This document shows, piece after piece, positions 51,302 through 61,573 of a DNA stretch of 64,000 nt. The notes under the pieces are model-generated. The model searched no databases, was not told the origin of the DNA, and worked only from the letters and a program-made list of their open reading frames with translations. Position 1 is the first letter of the stretch; each line of letters starts with the position of its first letter. Made by a program: the position numbers and the translations under genes. The DNA comes from an uncultured Eubacteriales bacterium. Lineage in GTDB: Bacteria; Bacillota; Clostridia; Lachnospirales; Lachnospiraceae. The stretch spans positions 158,849-222,848 of the forward strand of contig OMWY01000008.1 of NCBI GenBank assembly GCA_900314885.1. The letters are read 5' to 3'.

Positions 51302-54053
51302 ATCTGTTCTTTACCTTTTTCTGCATCGCAAAGAGCCTGTTAAGGGCATCAATAGGGGACATGTTCTTAAGGTCCATATCAAGAAGCTCCTCGATAATAT
51401 CCTGGTTAGCCGAATTAGCGAAAAATGAGATCTGTCCGCCATCGGCGACCGCTGCCTCTTTTTCTATCTTCTTAATTTCCTTCTTATTGAGCTCGCCGCC
51501 CACATCTGTGAGGAACTGGATTACGTTAGTATTATTCACATCAATATCCCCGCCTGCGCCTTTCACAAGCGGCTTTCCTATCTCGTGAACATCGATTTTC
51601 TTAGCCTTCTCAAGGATATCGTTGCTTGTGAGCCTCATAGAAATGTCCCTCGCCCGTTCAATTACAGCTTCAGGAACTCCGGCAAGCCTCGCCACCTCTA
51701 TACCGTAGCTCTTATCGGCGCCACCCTTCATGATTTTTCTTAAGAAAATGATGTCCTCGCCATTTTCCTGTACGGCTATGCAGTAATTATGGACGCCCGA
51801 AAGCTTCCCCTCAAGCTCAGTGAGCTCGTGGTAGTGGGTCGCGAAGAGAGTTTTCGCTCCGAGAAGCTTTTTATTTCCTATATATTCAACGACAGCCCAC
51901 GCGATAGCGAGCCCGTCAAAGGTGCTCGTTCCGCGACCTATCTCATCAAGGATCAAGAGGCTGTTCCTTGTGGCGTTTCTGAGAATGTTCGCGACCTCAG
52001 TCATTTCAACCATGAAGGTACTCTGGCCGCTCGCGAGATCGTCACTCGCTCCGACCCGGGTAAATATCCTGTCGCAGATGCCGATATTCGCTGAGTCCGC
52101 CGGTACAAATGACCCCATCTGAGCTAAGATGGTAATTAAGGCCGTCTGCCTCATGTAGGTCGATTTTCCCGCCATGTTAGGGCCTGTGATTATTGAAATC
52201 CTGTTATCATCATTATCAAGAAATGTATCGTTCGCTATAAATCCATCTCCGATAATCTTCTCAACTACAGGATGGCGGCCATTTTTAATATCTATTATTC
52301 CGTCAGTATTTATCTGAGGTCTTACAAAGTTCTGGGCTTCCGCTACAGCCGAAAGCGCGGCGAAAACGTCAGCCATCGCTATAGATGAAGCTGTCCTTGT
52401 TATACGGGCGCTCTCAGCCGCAATCTTATCACGAAGCTGTGTGAAGAGGTCATACTCAAGTCCTACAAGCTTCTCCTCTGCGCCGAGAATGGTGTCCTCA
52501 AGCTTCTTAAGTTCAGGATTTATGTATCTTTCAGCGTTCGCAAGTGTCTGCTTCCTGGTCCACTCAGCCGGAACCTTATCCTTGTAAGAATTTGACACCT
52601 CGAAATAGTAGCCGAAGACACGGTTATATTTTATTTTCAGGTTCTTGATGCCTGTCTTTTCTTTTTCAGTGGCTTCAAGCTCAGCTATCCATTTTTTACC
52701 ATCTGTGCTGGCGTGTCGGAGTCTGTCAACCTCCTCGCTATAGCCATCCTTAATCATGCCTCCTTCACGGACTGAAAGAGGTGGATCATCCACTATAGCC
52801 CTGCCTGTCTCATCATAGAGATCGGAAAGCGCGTCAAGCCCCGCTGCCGTCTCCTGCAAGAGCTTTGACTTAAAGCCCGAGAGCTCCCTTTTAATAGCAG
52901 GGAGCATAGAGAGCGAATCATGGAAGGCTTTAAGGTCACGGGGATTAGCCGTGCGGTAGCAAATTTTTGAGAGAAGCCTCTCTATATCATAAATGGGGTT
53001 TAAATATTCCCTGATTTCTTCCCTTGTAATAATGTCCGAATTGAAGTCCTCGATAGCAGACAGTCTCTCCTCTATCTCTTTCTTATCGACAAGGGGCTGC
53101 TCCACGAAAATGCGAAGGAGTCTCGCTCCCATGGCTGTCTTTGTCTTATCGAGCACCCAGAGCAGGGACCCGCGACGTTCCTTGTCACGCAGGGTCTCTG
53201 TTAATTCCAGATTTCTCCTCGTATTAGAGTCGATAATCATGTATTTATTTACAAAATATGGCTTCAGCGTTAAAATGTTGGAGAGGTCGTTTTTCTGCAT
53301 CTCATAGAGGTAAGACAAAACCATTCCCGCCGCTCTTACGCCATTTGGCATCTCCGCAACACCGAGACCATCAAGCACAGCTACCCTGAAATGCTTCTTT
53401 AACACCTCCGCGGCTCCATCATAATCATAATAGCGCTTCTCCACAGGCGTTATCGCGATATTCAATTTACGGAAAAGTTCATTTTCAAAGAGCTCTGAGC
53501 TCTTAACCTCAGGCGGGCAAACTATCTCAGACGGTTCGAATTTGCTTATTTCATTAAGCACATCCCTAGGATTTTCAACCTCTGTCACCAGGAATTCGCC
53601 CGTGCTCACATCCGCAAGCGACAGACCGAAGGTCTTGCCGTCATCAACAATTCCCATGAGGAAGTTATTCTTCGTATCGTCAAGAGACCCGGTATCAATA
53701 TTGGTACCGGGCGTAACTATCCTTATGACTTCTCTCTTTACTATGCCTTTAGCCTGCTTTGGGTCCTCTACCTGCTCGCATATAGCGACCCTGAAGCCCT
53801 CCTTCACAAGCTTATTTATATAAGGCTCTACGGCATGAAAGGGCACTCCACACATGGGCGCCCTTTCTTCCATGCCGCAGTCCTTCCCCGTAAGGGTGAT
53901 GTCAAGGATTTTTGACGCAGTGAGAGCGTCATCAAAAAACATCTCGTAGAAATCGCCAATACGGTAGAAAAGTATGCAGTCTTCGTAATCTTTTTTAACC
54001 GACAGGTACTGCTGCATCATCGGTGTGAAATTTTCGCTGTTGTCAGGTAACAT
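51288..54053 (-). CDS. mutS: DNA mismatch repair protein MutS
   Basis: Recognises mispairs and starts repair. The 921-residue protein has the N-terminal mismatch-binding motif (YRIGDFYEMFFDDA), core and clamp domains, and the ATPase (ITGPNMAGKSTYMRQTA, LILDEIGRGTSTFDGLAIAW, ATHYHEL). The C-terminal extension is somewhat long, with a beta-clamp-type region near ISFFAN. It overlaps gpsA's end by one base and mutL's start by 14. Confidence 0.97.
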   Translation of the reverse strand: MLPDNSENFTPMMQQYLSVKKDYEDCILFYRIGDFYEMFFDDALTASKILDITLTGKDCGMEERAPMCGVPFHAVEPYINKLVKEGFRVAICEQVEDPKQAKGIVKREVIRIVTPGTNIDTGSLDDTKNNFLMGIVDDGKTFGLSLADVSTGEFLVTEVENPRDVLNEISKFEPSEIVCPPEVKSSELFENELFRKLNIAITPVEKRYYDYDGAAEVLKKHFRVAVLDGLGVAEMPNGVRAAGMVLSYLYEMQKNDLSNILTLKPYFVNKYMIIDSNTRRNLELTETLRDKERRGSLLWVLDKTKTAMGARLLRIFVEQPLVDKKEIEERLSAIEDFNSDIITREEIREYLNPIYDIERLLSKICYRTANPRDLKAFHDSLSMLPAIKRELSGFKSKLLQETAAGLDALSDLYDETGRAIVDDPPLSVREGGMIKDGYSEEVDRLRHASTDGKKWIAELEATEKEKTGIKNLKIKYNRVFGYYFEVSNSYKDKVPAEWTRKQTLANAERYINPELKKLEDTILGAEEKLVGLEYDLFTQLRDKIAAESARITRTASSIAMADVFAALSAVAEAQNFVRPQINTDGIIDIKNGRHPVVEKIIGDGFIANDTFLDNDDNRISIITGPNMAGKSTYMRQTALITILAQMGSFVPADSANIGICDRIFTRVGASDDLASGQSTFMVEMTEVANILRNATRNSLLILDEIGRGTSTFDGLAIAWAVVEYIGNKKLLGAKTLFATHYHELTELEGKLSGVHNYCIAVQENGEDIIFLRKIMKGGADKSYGIEVARLAGVPEAVIERARDISMRLTSNDILEKAKKIDVHEIGKPLVKGAGGDIDVNNTNVIQFLTDVGGELNKKEIKKIEKEAAVADGGQISFFANSANQDIIEELLDMDLKNMSPIDALNRLFAMQKKVKNRYVNN

Positions 54054-55084
54054 TATTCATTCCATTTCAAGTGGCTGTTTTCGACTCTCTTGTCTCTTGT
54101 AAGTAAATCTATGGCCGCGCTCCTAGCGTCCTTACCGTTAAAGAGCACGTTGTTCATCTCTTCTACAATCGGCATATCGACATCATTTTCACGGGCAAGC
54201 TTAAGCGCTGCCTTAGCGCAATAAACTCCCTCAACTACCTGGTGGACCTTATCCATGGCATCCTTTACGCTCATGCCCTTGCCTATAAGGTAGCCTGCGT
54301 TCCAGTTACGGCTGTGAGCGCTTGTACATGTAACGATAAGGTCGCCGATTCCCGAAAGCCCCGCAAAGGTCTCAGGCTTACCGCCAAGCTTCACGCCGAG
54401 CCTTGTAATCTCTGAAATTCCTCTCGTTATTAAGGCCGCCTTAGTATTGTCACCGTATCCGAGGCCATCAAGGATTCCTGCCGCAAGAGCTATTACGTTC
54501 TTTATGGACCCGCCGAGCTCTATGCCTATAATATCAGGGCTGGTGTAAACTCTGAATCTCGGACACATAAAGACATTCTGGATAAAATCGGCTGTCTTTT
54601 CGGTTTTGGCACCTACTACAACGGTCGTAGGAATACCTATGCTCACTTCCTCAGCGTGGCTTGGGCCTGAGAGAACAGCGACATCTCCCTCATCACCGTT
54701 CTGATTCTTAAGCTCCTCGCGGATAATGGTTGTAAGCGTGTCAAGGCTTGCCTCCTCGATTCCCTTCGCCACATTTACGATAGGAGTCTTCCTTTTAAGG
54801 ACAGGTGCCGCAAGCTTTGCTGTGCTCCTTACATAAGGAGAAGCCACAGCGAACACATAGAGATCCTTATCCTTAGCGACCTCTTCTATACTGTCAGTTA
54901 CGACAATCTCTTGCGGAATCTTCACTCCCGGAAGTCTCTCCGGAAGCTCCCTGTGATTCCTTATCTGCTCTACCTCAGGCTTTAACGCGCTCCAAAGTGT
55001 CACATCATGTCCGTTCTCACAGAGAAGAATCGCAAGAGCCGTGCCCCAGCTTCCCGCGCCTAAAACGCCAACCTTAACACCCAT
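54053..55084 (-). CDS. gpsA: Glycerol-3-phosphate dehydrogenase (NAD(P)+)
   Basis: Makes sn-glycerol-3-phosphate from DHAP for phospholipid synthesis. Start is the ATG at 55084 (MGVKVGVLGAGSWGTALAIL), with TGGAGGTAATGG upstream, giving 343 residues. The dinucleotide motif GAGSWG, the NVAKGIE segment and catalytic lysine region GGSIKNVIALAAGI are present. It lies next to plsY, the acyltransferase that uses its product, a common grouping. Confidence 0.96.
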   Translation of the reverse strand: MGVKVGVLGAGSWGTALAILLCENGHDVTLWSALKPEVEQIRNHRELPERLPGVKIPQEIVVTDSIEEVAKDKDLYVFAVASPYVRSTAKLAAPVLKRKTPIVNVAKGIEEASLDTLTTIIREELKNQNGDEGDVAVLSGPSHAEEVSIGIPTTVVVGAKTEKTADFIQNVFMCPRFRVYTSPDIIGIELGGSIKNVIALAAGILDGLGYGDNTKAALITRGISEITRLGVKLGGKPETFAGLSGIGDLIVTCTSAHSRNWNAGYLIGKGMSVKDAMDKVHQVVEGVYCAKAALKLARENDVDMPIVEEMNNVLFNGKDARSAAIDLLTRDKRVENSHLKWNE

Positions 55085-55142
55085 TTTTCCATTACCTCCA
55101 TTGTCGTATTGATTGAAGTACCGCATAAGCGGTGCTTCGCAG

Positions 55143-55180
55143 CTCACGCCTTGCGCGAAGCGCAGTCCTCATGGCGTGAG
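55143..55180. repeat. Hairpin between plsY and gpsA
   Basis: Arms CTCACGCC/GGCGTGAG with an inner GCGC-GAA-GCGC stem. It sits between plsY and gpsA, and may be another member of the dispersed palindromes; no T-run follows. Confidence 0.5.
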
Positions 55181-55186
55181 TATCCT

Positions 55187-55831
55187 TTATTTTGTTTTCT
55201 GACTATGTATATGAAACTTATTTTCAGTACCGCTCATCAAGCGTGAAATATTCGCGTGATGCCTTACTACTCCAAGTACCGTGTAGAAAAGTGTCGCAGC
55301 TACAAGCGCCCATTTTCCCGGGAAAAATACCATCGTAAGAAGAGGAAGCACTATAAAGCCAAGTATAGAGCCAAGTGACACATATCTCGTAATGGCTACA
55401 ACGACAGCAACAATAGCAAATTCTATCGCTCCAAGCGGGAACTTAAAAACAAGAAGGGTAGCGAATGTACTCGCGACTCCCTTTCCACCCTTAAATTTGT
55501 GTATAGCAGGAAAATTGTGGCCTAAAACAGCCCCATATCCGGCCGCAAGGGTATAAAAATCAGTGCTGAAGAGTCCGTAAGCATCGCCGGGCATCCCCCT
55601 GCAAATTATAAATTTCGCCAGGCAGGCGGGAATTATCGCCTTAAGCATGTCGCCTATAAGGGTCGGGAGGCCTCCGTGGAGGAAGCCCATGGTTCTCATG
55701 GCATTCGTGGAGCCAACGTTCCCGCTACCCTCGTGCCTGATATCAACGTGATTTACCTTACCAACGATATCTCCCGTTGTAATATTTCCAAAAGCATAGC
55801 CCAATAAGAGCATCCAAATCGTCATTAACAT
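55187..55831 (-). CDS. plsY: Acyl-phosphate:glycerol-3-phosphate acyltransferase
   Basis: Membrane enzyme for the first acylation of glycerol-3-phosphate. The 214-residue protein has about five helices and the three family motifs: SGNVGSTNAMRTMG, GHNFPAIHKFKGGKGVAST and the late H-x-N segment (HHANISRLMSGTENKF). It is one base from der and upstream of gpsA in a membrane-lipid pair. Confidence 0.95.
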   Translation of the reverse strand: MLMTIWMLLLGYAFGNITTGDIVGKVNHVDIRHEGSGNVGSTNAMRTMGFLHGGLPTLIGDMLKAIIPACLAKFIICRGMPGDAYGLFSTDFYTLAAGYGAVLGHNFPAIHKFKGGKGVASTFATLLVFKFPLGAIEFAIVAVVVAITRYVSLGSILGFIVLPLLTMVFFPGKWALVAATLFYTVLGVVRHHANISRLMSGTENKFHIHSQKTK

Positions 55832-55832
55832 A

Positions 55833-57170
55833 TTATCTTATCTCTATCTGCTCGTCGGCATTGCGCTCACGGATTATGAAGCGGAGCGGAGTGCCTGTGA
55901 AGCCAAAGGCCTCACGGAGCTTATTTTCAAGATATCGCTGATATGAGTAGTGCATCAGCTTCTTACTGTTCACGAAAATGATAAATGTAGGCGGCTTCAC
56001 GCTAACCTGCGTAATATAGAATATCTTAAGCCTCCGTCCCTTATCCGTAGGCGGCTGTTGGAGGGCAACTGCCTCCGCGAGAATATCATTAAGCACACCG
56101 GTTGAAATGCGGAGCGCGTGATTCTGTATTACGATATCTATCATATCGTAGAGCTTTGGCATACGCTGACCTGTCTTAGCCGAAATAAAGAGTATCTGAG
56201 CGTATGGCATAAATGACAGGGTATTCCTTATCTTCTTAGTGTGTTCATTCATGGTCTTATCGTCTTTTTCAACGAGGTCCCATTTATTTACAACTATGAT
56301 GATTCCCTTGCCTCGCTCGTGGGCGATTCCCGCGATCTTTGCGTCCTGCTCCGTTACGCCCTCACTTGCGTCTATTACAAGGAGAACGACATCGGCACGC
56401 TCAACAGCCGTAACGGTACGGACTATGGAGTAATGTTCGAGCTGCTCCTTAATCTTGCTCTTACGCCTGATTCCGGCCGTATCTATGAAAATATAGTCCC
56501 TGCCGTCCTTCTTAACCCTCGTATCTATCGCATCTCTGGTGGTTCCGGCTATATCTGAAACTATAACACGATTCTCGCCGAGAAGCTTATTTACAATCGA
56601 AGACTTGCCTACATTAGGCTTTCCGACTATTGCGATTCTAGGAGTATCTTCGTCCTCGTCGGTTCCGGCGTTTTCAGGGAAGCGCTTTGTGACCTCGCTC
56701 AGCATATCGCCAAGTCCTGTCTGGTTTGCCGCCGAGATGGCAAACGGCTCGCCAAGGCCCAGATTATAGAATTCGTAGATATCGTTCGTCTGCTTCGCGA
56801 CATTGTCAATCTTGTTTACAACGAGGACGACGGGCTTCTTAGACTTCCTTAGCATCTGCGCTACTTCACCGTCCGCGTCTGTAAGGCCTGTCTTTCCATC
56901 GACAAGGAAAATGATTACATCCGCCGTGTCAATCGCTGTCTCAGCCTGCTCACGCATAGAAGCAAGAATGACATCACTCGTATCCGGCTCGATACCGCCG
57001 GTATCAATCATCGTGAAGTTCTTGCCCTCCCACTCGGCTTCGGCATAAATCCTGTCGCGGGTAACACCCGGCGTATCCTTTACTATCGAGATGTCCGAGC
57101 CCGCTATTTTATTAAAGAGGGTGGATTTACCCGTATTAGGGCGTCCTACTATAGCTACTATTGGTTTCAT
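55833..57170 (-). CDS. der: Ribosome biogenesis GTPase Der (EngA)
   Basis: Essential GTPase for 50S assembly, 445 residues from the ATG at 57170 (AAAGGATTAAAC upstream). Two GTPase domains in tandem are visible: [16 protein letters not shown] with VVNKID, and [16 protein letters not shown] with VVNKWD, followed by the KH-like domain ([20 protein letters not shown]) that is unique to Der. Confidence 0.97.
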   Translation of the reverse strand: MKPIVAIVGRPNTGKSTLFNKIAGSDISIVKDTPGVTRDRIYAEAEWEGKNFTMIDTGGIEPDTSDVILASMREQAETAIDTADVIIFLVDGKTGLTDADGEVAQMLRKSKKPVVLVVNKIDNVAKQTNDIYEFYNLGLGEPFAISAANQTGLGDMLSEVTKRFPENAGTDEDEDTPRIAIVGKPNVGKSSIVNKLLGENRVIVSDIAGTTRDAIDTRVKKDGRDYIFIDTAGIRRKSKIKEQLEHYSIVRTVTAVERADVVLLVIDASEGVTEQDAKIAGIAHERGKGIIIVVNKWDLVEKDDKTMNEHTKKIRNTLSFMPYAQILFISAKTGQRMPKLYDMIDIVIQNHALRISTGVLNDILAEAVALQQPPTDKGRRLKIFYITQVSVKPPTFIIFVNSKKLMHYSYQRYLENKLREAFGFTGTPLRFIIRERNADEQIEIR

Positions 57171-57192
57171 GTTTAATCCTTTATTAAATGAT

Positions 57193-58512
57193 TCACGGAT
57201 CAACTATTCCGTGAACAAAACTTTCCCCATCTGATTTTACAATACGAACTTCGATTTGTAAAGCCTTCTCTATATCGCCTACCGTCATATCATCAAGCAA
57301 AATGTCGGTACCTGAACGAAGAAGCGTATCAGGTAACAGTAAATATTTTCCAAGGTCCTTGCCTCGAAGCTGGTCTATAATGTCGGTTGCGGTGAGGAGT
57401 CCCGCGACCGTAATTGTCGGTCCGAAGAAATTGTTGATTATTCCGTAGGTGTCACATGACAATCCCGGAAATTTGTCGCATACAATGTCAGCGAGCATTT
57501 TTATGTAGGGATAGACAAGCGTTCCCGTAGCGATTGTGACTTTACTCTTTCTGTCGTCACTGTCGACCTTCCTGAGAGCTTCCATCACGCTGTCCGTGAG
57601 GTCGCGAACCATGCCAACGCCATTTTCTATCTGGCCGTAGCCCTCATAATAGTCAGCGTCCGGTATCGGCTCTCCCGCCATGATGAACCATTCATCACTT
57701 GCGAATACGAATCTCGTACCGTATTTCGCAAGATATTTCTCGCCCCAGGCATTTATCTGGTTTAATACAAGAAGTGATTCCTCCTTTGTAAATGGACTTA
57801 ATTTCGCTAAATTATTTGCCTCGCGAAACTTAGTCATACCGGCCGGTACTACCGACAAGCCCTTTATATGAGGAATAAATTTCGCCAGATCCGTAATGGT
57901 TCTGTCGAGCTCCTTCCCGTCATTATAGCCCTTGCAGCAGACTATCTGGGTATTCATCTCTATCCCCGCTTCCGCAAGGCGCTCAATTCTAAGAAGAAGG
58001 TTTCCCGCAAAGCGGTTATGGAGCATCCTGCAGCGAAGCTCGGGATCCGTCGCGTGAACAGATATATTTATCGGTGAGAGGTGAAATTTAATTACCCTCT
58101 CAAAGTCCTCTTCGCTCATATTAGTGAGCGTAATATAATTTCCCTGTAAAAATGAAAGCCTCGCGTCATCATCCTTAAAATAAAGGGTCTGACGCATCCC
58201 CGGAGGCATCTGGTCTATAAAGCAGAATACACACTTATTTTTGCAGTGGCTGTACTCATCCATAAGACCCTTGCCAAAGCCGAGGCCTAAGTCGTCATTT
58301 GTTTCCTTTTCTATATCGATATCCCAGTCTTCGCCGTCCTTTGACTCGAAGAGGACGGTTATTTCCTCATCAGCAAGAAGATATCTGTAATCAAAAATGT
58401 CCTTTATTTCTTTTCCGTTTATGGCTAAAATCTTGTCGCCGGGCTCAACACCGATTTCCTCGGCGATGCTTCCCGGTTCTACTGTCTCAATAATATGTCC
58501 CTTCATGCTCAT
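57193..58512 (-). CDS. PDZ/radical SAM protein with DUF512 domain
   Basis: The 439 residues begin with a PDZ-like domain ([20 protein letters not shown]), then a radical SAM-type cysteine motif [18 protein letters not shown], and a C-terminal DUF512 domain ([20 protein letters not shown] and [18 protein letters not shown]). The family is widespread in clostridia and its reaction is unknown. It overlaps yraN by four bases and lies 22 bases upstream of der's start. If active it would produce 5'-deoxyadenosine. Confidence 0.92.
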   Translation of the reverse strand: MSMKGHIIETVEPGSIAEEIGVEPGDKILAINGKEIKDIFDYRYLLADEEITVLFESKDGEDWDIDIEKETNDDLGLGFGKGLMDEYSHCKNKCVFCFIDQMPPGMRQTLYFKDDDARLSFLQGNYITLTNMSEEDFERVIKFHLSPINISVHATDPELRCRMLHNRFAGNLLLRIERLAEAGIEMNTQIVCCKGYNDGKELDRTITDLAKFIPHIKGLSVVPAGMTKFREANNLAKLSPFTKEESLLVLNQINAWGEKYLAKYGTRFVFASDEWFIMAGEPIPDADYYEGYGQIENGVGMVRDLTDSVMEALRKVDSDDRKSKVTIATGTLVYPYIKMLADIVCDKFPGLSCDTYGIINNFFGPTITVAGLLTATDIIDQLRGKDLGKYLLLPDTLLRSGTDILLDDMTVGDIEKALQIEVRIVKSDGESFVHGIVDP

Positions 58513-58862
58513 CCTGTAACATTTTTCAAGTGCTTTATTTCGTATCCGGCAGGCGTCTTAAGTATGGAAACCACGTCAAATCTGGCCCGTCTCTCCATGC
58601 CGCCGTGTGAAATGAGATAATACTCCGCAGCCTTCATCAGGTGCATTAGCTTTGTCGGCGTTACAGCCTCATAGGGCTCGCCGTTAGCGATGCTGCTCCT
58701 GTATTTTACTTCAACAAAAACCGTTGTCTCACCCTCACGGGCAATAATATCAAGCTCGCCGCGCCTTGTGAAATAATTTCTTTCTAAGATCTCGTAGCCC
58801 TTATCCCGCAAATAATCGCAGGCGAGGCCCTCGTAAATTCCGCCTACTTTTCTCTTGTTCAT
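58509..58862 (-). CDS. YraN/UPF0102 family endonuclease-like protein
   Basis: Small protein of 117 residues with a restriction-endonuclease-like core: EGLACDYLRDKGYEILERNY, GELDIIAREGETTVFVEVKY and a QQ/K-type segment after it. The D-(E)xK pattern (LDII ... FVEVKYR) is intact. Its role, probably in DNA repair or uptake, is not established. Placed between the FlhB-like gene and the DUF512 gene with four-base overlaps at both ends. Confidence 0.92.
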   Translation of the reverse strand: MNKRKVGGIYEGLACDYLRDKGYEILERNYFTRRGELDIIAREGETTVFVEVKYRSSIANGEPYEAVTPTKLMHLMKAAEYYLISHGGMERRARFDVVSILKTPAGYEIKHLKNVTG

Positions 58863-59200
58863 CTGCGTTTGCTGCTCTCCATGACATGGCTCTTAAGTGT
58901 ATCCATCCTGTCGACAAAGAGGAGAACCTGGGCCACAACCTCATAGAGCTCAGGCGGAATATTTTCACCTATATCAAGCTTAGAGAGGGAGTTCGCAAGC
59001 TTCTCATCCTTATACTGCGGAACCTTCGCCTTCTTCGCCTCATCTATAATCTTATCCGCCATGTAGCCTTTTCCGGCAGCAATGACGTATGGAGCCTCAT
59101 CGCTGTCAGGGTCGTAGCCGAGAGCTACTGCTGTTTTCCTCGTATCGCCCTGCGATGAGCGAAGCGAATCGACCGGCCTATTTTCTTTCTTTTCTGCCAT
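58859..59200 (-). CDS. FlhB C-terminal domain-like protein (YlqH type)
   Basis: A 113-residue soluble protein matching the cytoplasmic domain of the flagellar export switch FlhB: TAVALGYDPDSDEAPYVIAAGKG, ADKIIDEAKKAKVPQYKDEKLA and IPPELYEVVAQVLLFVDRMD. The NPTH autocleavage site that precedes this stretch in FlhB is absent (the sequence reads GDTRKTAVAL). B. subtilis YlqH also lies close to rnhB and rbgA. It may substitute for or modulate FlhB, but no role is proven. GGAGGTGGCGT precedes the ATG. Confidence 0.88.
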   Translation of the reverse strand: MAEKKENRPVDSLRSSQGDTRKTAVALGYDPDSDEAPYVIAAGKGYMADKIIDEAKKAKVPQYKDEKLANSLSKLDIGENIPPELYEVVAQVLLFVDRMDTLKSHVMESSKRR

Positions 59201-59216
59201 ACGCCACCTCCTAATG

Positions 59217-59975
59217 TCAGTCTAGATGAATAAATGTCTTCCTGTGCACCGGCGAAAGGCCGTATATCTCAAGCGCTTCCATGTGCTCAGCCGAACCATA
59301 TCCCTTGTTCTTATCAAACCTGTATCGCGGATACGTAGACGCAAGCTTTGTCATATAATTATCCCTCATCACCTTCGCGACAATACTTGCCGAGGCTATG
59401 GAAATGCTCTTCCCGTCGCCCTTAACTATAGCCTCCTGCCTGATATCAATGTCAGGAATTGTAAAAAGTCCGTCGACAAGCACAATATCGGGCTTTACGG
59501 AAAGCGCCTCTATAGCCTGCTTCATAGCCATAAATGTCGCGACACGTATATTCACTTTATCTATCGTCACATTGTCAACACTTCCGAACCCCACAGAGAT
59601 CGCCCGCTCCATAATAATATGCGACAGCTCCTCACGCTTTGCCGCCGTAAGCTTTTTAGAATCATTTACATATGGTATAAGGCAATCCTTCGGTAAAATG
59701 ACTGCTCCGGCGCATACAGGCCCGGCAAGCGGTCCGCGTCCAACCTCGTCCACTCCGCAGATATATTCGCAGTCGGAATATTTATTCTCATATTCCCGCA
59801 TGCCTTCGACCCTTTTAAGCTCAGCGTCAAAGGCTGCGCTCCTTCTCTCTGCCTGCTCGACAAGCTTTATTACGCCGACACGCTCATCGTCCTTATAAGC
59901 GGTAATGACCCCGGCAAGCTCATTTTCGGGGCAGGATTTAAACGCGTTTTTTATAAATGAAATGCTCTCAGCCAC
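59217..59975 (-). CDS. rnhB: Ribonuclease HII
   Basis: Removes ribonucleotides and RNA from RNA-DNA hybrids. The 252 residues have a Firmicute-type N-terminal extension of about 65 residues and the catalytic core: YICGVDEVGRGPLAGPV with Asp/Glu, ILVDGLF-like DIVLVDGLFTIPD, and KGYGSAEHMEAL. Between the second signal peptidase gene and the FlhB-like gene. Confidence 0.96.
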   Translation of the reverse strand: MAESISFIKNAFKSCPENELAGVITAYKDDERVGVIKLVEQAERRSAAFDAELKRVEGMREYENKYSDCEYICGVDEVGRGPLAGPVCAGAVILPKDCLIPYVNDSKKLTAAKREELSHIIMERAISVGFGSVDNVTIDKVNIRVATFMAMKQAIEALSVKPDIVLVDGLFTIPDIDIRQEAIVKGDGKSISIASASIVAKVMRDNYMTKLASTYPRYRFDKNKGYGSAEHMEALEIYGLSPVHRKTFIHLD

Positions 59976-59976
59976 T

Positions 59977-60726
59977 TTATTTCACCAGTTCAAATTTTCC
60001 TATGCTGCCTAAGCGAAGGAATATTTTCCCATCTATATTTTTTATATTGACATCCCCAACTGAATCATATCTTGAATCGAAGCTGTTAGCCCTGTTATCT
60101 CCCATCACAAAATATTCGTTTTCAGCGAGTGTCACTCCTTCTTCAGCCCTGCCCGCGTATTTTATGTCTTCCGCGACAGGGTCATCCAGAAGCTGCTTAT
60201 TATTTATATAAATACTACCGCCCGATATAGCCACCGTTTCACCGGGCAAGCCTATTACACGCTTTATGAAGAGCTCATTTTCAGGAGTCGTAAATACAAC
60301 CACATCATACCGCTTAGGCTTCGTTATGGTGTAGCTGATCTTCGAAAGGAGAAGCTTGTCCCCGTTCTGAAATGTAGGCTTCATGGAAGAACCCTGCACT
60401 ATGGTCTCCTGAAAGACGAAGGTGCGGACAGAAAGCGCAAGCACAAATGCCGCGACAAAGATAATAATAAGCCTTCGCACTGTCCCTAACGCGCGTTGTC
60501 TGTCCTTATCTGATTCCTTGATATTTAGGGAATTGTTATAAGGAATCGCGACAGCATCAGTCTTGATATCAGCCTGCTTTCGGTCCGCCTTCTTCTTAAA
60601 GCTGTACTTTTTATAAACGCTTTTGCTTGCTTCAGGCGGCTTCTTGTAATACCTGTAAATGTCGGCGCAGAATTCAAGAGAATCCTCTACCTTGTCTTTC
60701 TCATCATTTGAAAAACTTTCCATCAT
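59977..60726 (-). CDS. lepB: Signal peptidase I, long form
   Basis: Membrane serine/lysine protease that removes signal peptides. This copy has 249 residues with an N-terminal cytoplasmic part of about 85 residues, rich in Lys, before the membrane helix (LIIIFVAAFVLALSVRTFVF). Catalytic Ser is in QGSSMKPTFQNGD, Lys in LFIKRVIGLPGE, and the box E motif in YFVMGDNRANSFDSR. The long N-terminus differs from the second copy. It overlaps rbgA by 23 bases. Confidence 0.94.
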   Translation of the reverse strand: MMESFSNDEKDKVEDSLEFCADIYRYYKKPPEASKSVYKKYSFKKKADRKQADIKTDAVAIPYNNSLNIKESDKDRQRALGTVRRLIIIFVAAFVLALSVRTFVFQETIVQGSSMKPTFQNGDKLLLSKISYTITKPKRYDVVVFTTPENELFIKRVIGLPGETVAISGGSIYINNKQLLDDPVAEDIKYAGRAEEGVTLAENEYFVMGDNRANSFDSRYDSVGDVNIKNIDGKIFLRLGSIGKFELVK

Positions 60727-61570
60727 TTACCTTCTCAAGCGTAATCCTGCCTGTCCTGCCATTTTTCATGTCGTCAAGCACGAGAGAGGCCGCCTTAGTT
60801 ATATCAGGTTCGCCACCCTTTAAGAGGAATCCCCGCTTATTAGCGAGAGCCGTGAGGAAGCTCGAAATTTCGGTATTTTCTCCTTCGAGTCCGTAATATT
60901 TCTCAAGAATTCCGGGGTAGCTCTTATCCATCTCTTCCTTAAGCTCAGTCACAACCTCTACCTTCTCAACTATCTCATCCTTAAATGATCCGATGAAGGC
61001 AAGGTGAAGCGCCGTAAGCTTATCATCAAACTTAGGCCAGAGAATCCCCGGCGTATCAAGAAGCTCGACCTGCTTATTAAGTCTTATCCACTGCTTGCCT
61101 CGGGTAACGCCAGGTTTATTACCGGTCTTAGCGACTGCCCTCCCCGCAAAGGCATTGATAAAGGTAGACTTACCGACATTCGGAATGCCGCAAATCATAG
61201 CCCTCACAGGCCTGTTAAGAATTCCTCTCTTCCTGTCGCGCTCTATCTTAGCCGCGCTTGCTCTAGCGATAGCGTCCTTAACAGCCTTCATGCCATTTCC
61301 TGTCTTAGCGTTCATAGCAGCGGCTATAAAGCCCTTTTCTTCAAAATATGAAATCCACTCTTCCGTGGCCTTTGGATCGGCAAAGTCTTCTTTATTCAGT
61401 ACAACGACTCTCGACTTATTCTGCGCCATAGAATCAATATCGGGATTCCTTGAGCTCACCGGAATTCTCGCATCGATAATCTCGATTACCATGTCCGTGA
61501 GCTTTATGTCCTCTTTCATTTCACGTGTCGCGCGGGTCATGTGACCGGGATACCAATGCAAATCTGCCAT
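60704..61570 (-). CDS. rbgA: Ribosome biogenesis GTPase RbgA (YlqF)
   Basis: Circularly permuted GTPase needed for late 50S assembly, 288 residues. It starts LHWYPGHMTRATREMKE, has the G4 motif early (VVLNKEDFADP), then G1 (ICGIPNVGKSTFINAFAG) and G3 (LLDTPGILWPKF), the permuted order typical of RbgA. It sits between two signal peptidase genes in the rplS-lepB-rbgA-rnhB order of Firmicutes. Confidence 0.96.
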   Translation of the reverse strand: MADLHWYPGHMTRATREMKEDIKLTDMVIEIIDARIPVSSRNPDIDSMAQNKSRVVVLNKEDFADPKATEEWISYFEEKGFIAAAMNAKTGNGMKAVKDAIARASAAKIERDRKRGILNRPVRAMICGIPNVGKSTFINAFAGRAVAKTGNKPGVTRGKQWIRLNKQVELLDTPGILWPKFDDKLTALHLAFIGSFKDEIVEKVEVVTELKEEMDKSYPGILEKYYGLEGENTEISSFLTALANKRGFLLKGGEPDITKAASLVLDDMKNGRTGRITLEKVNDGKFFK

Positions 61571-61573
61571 ATA

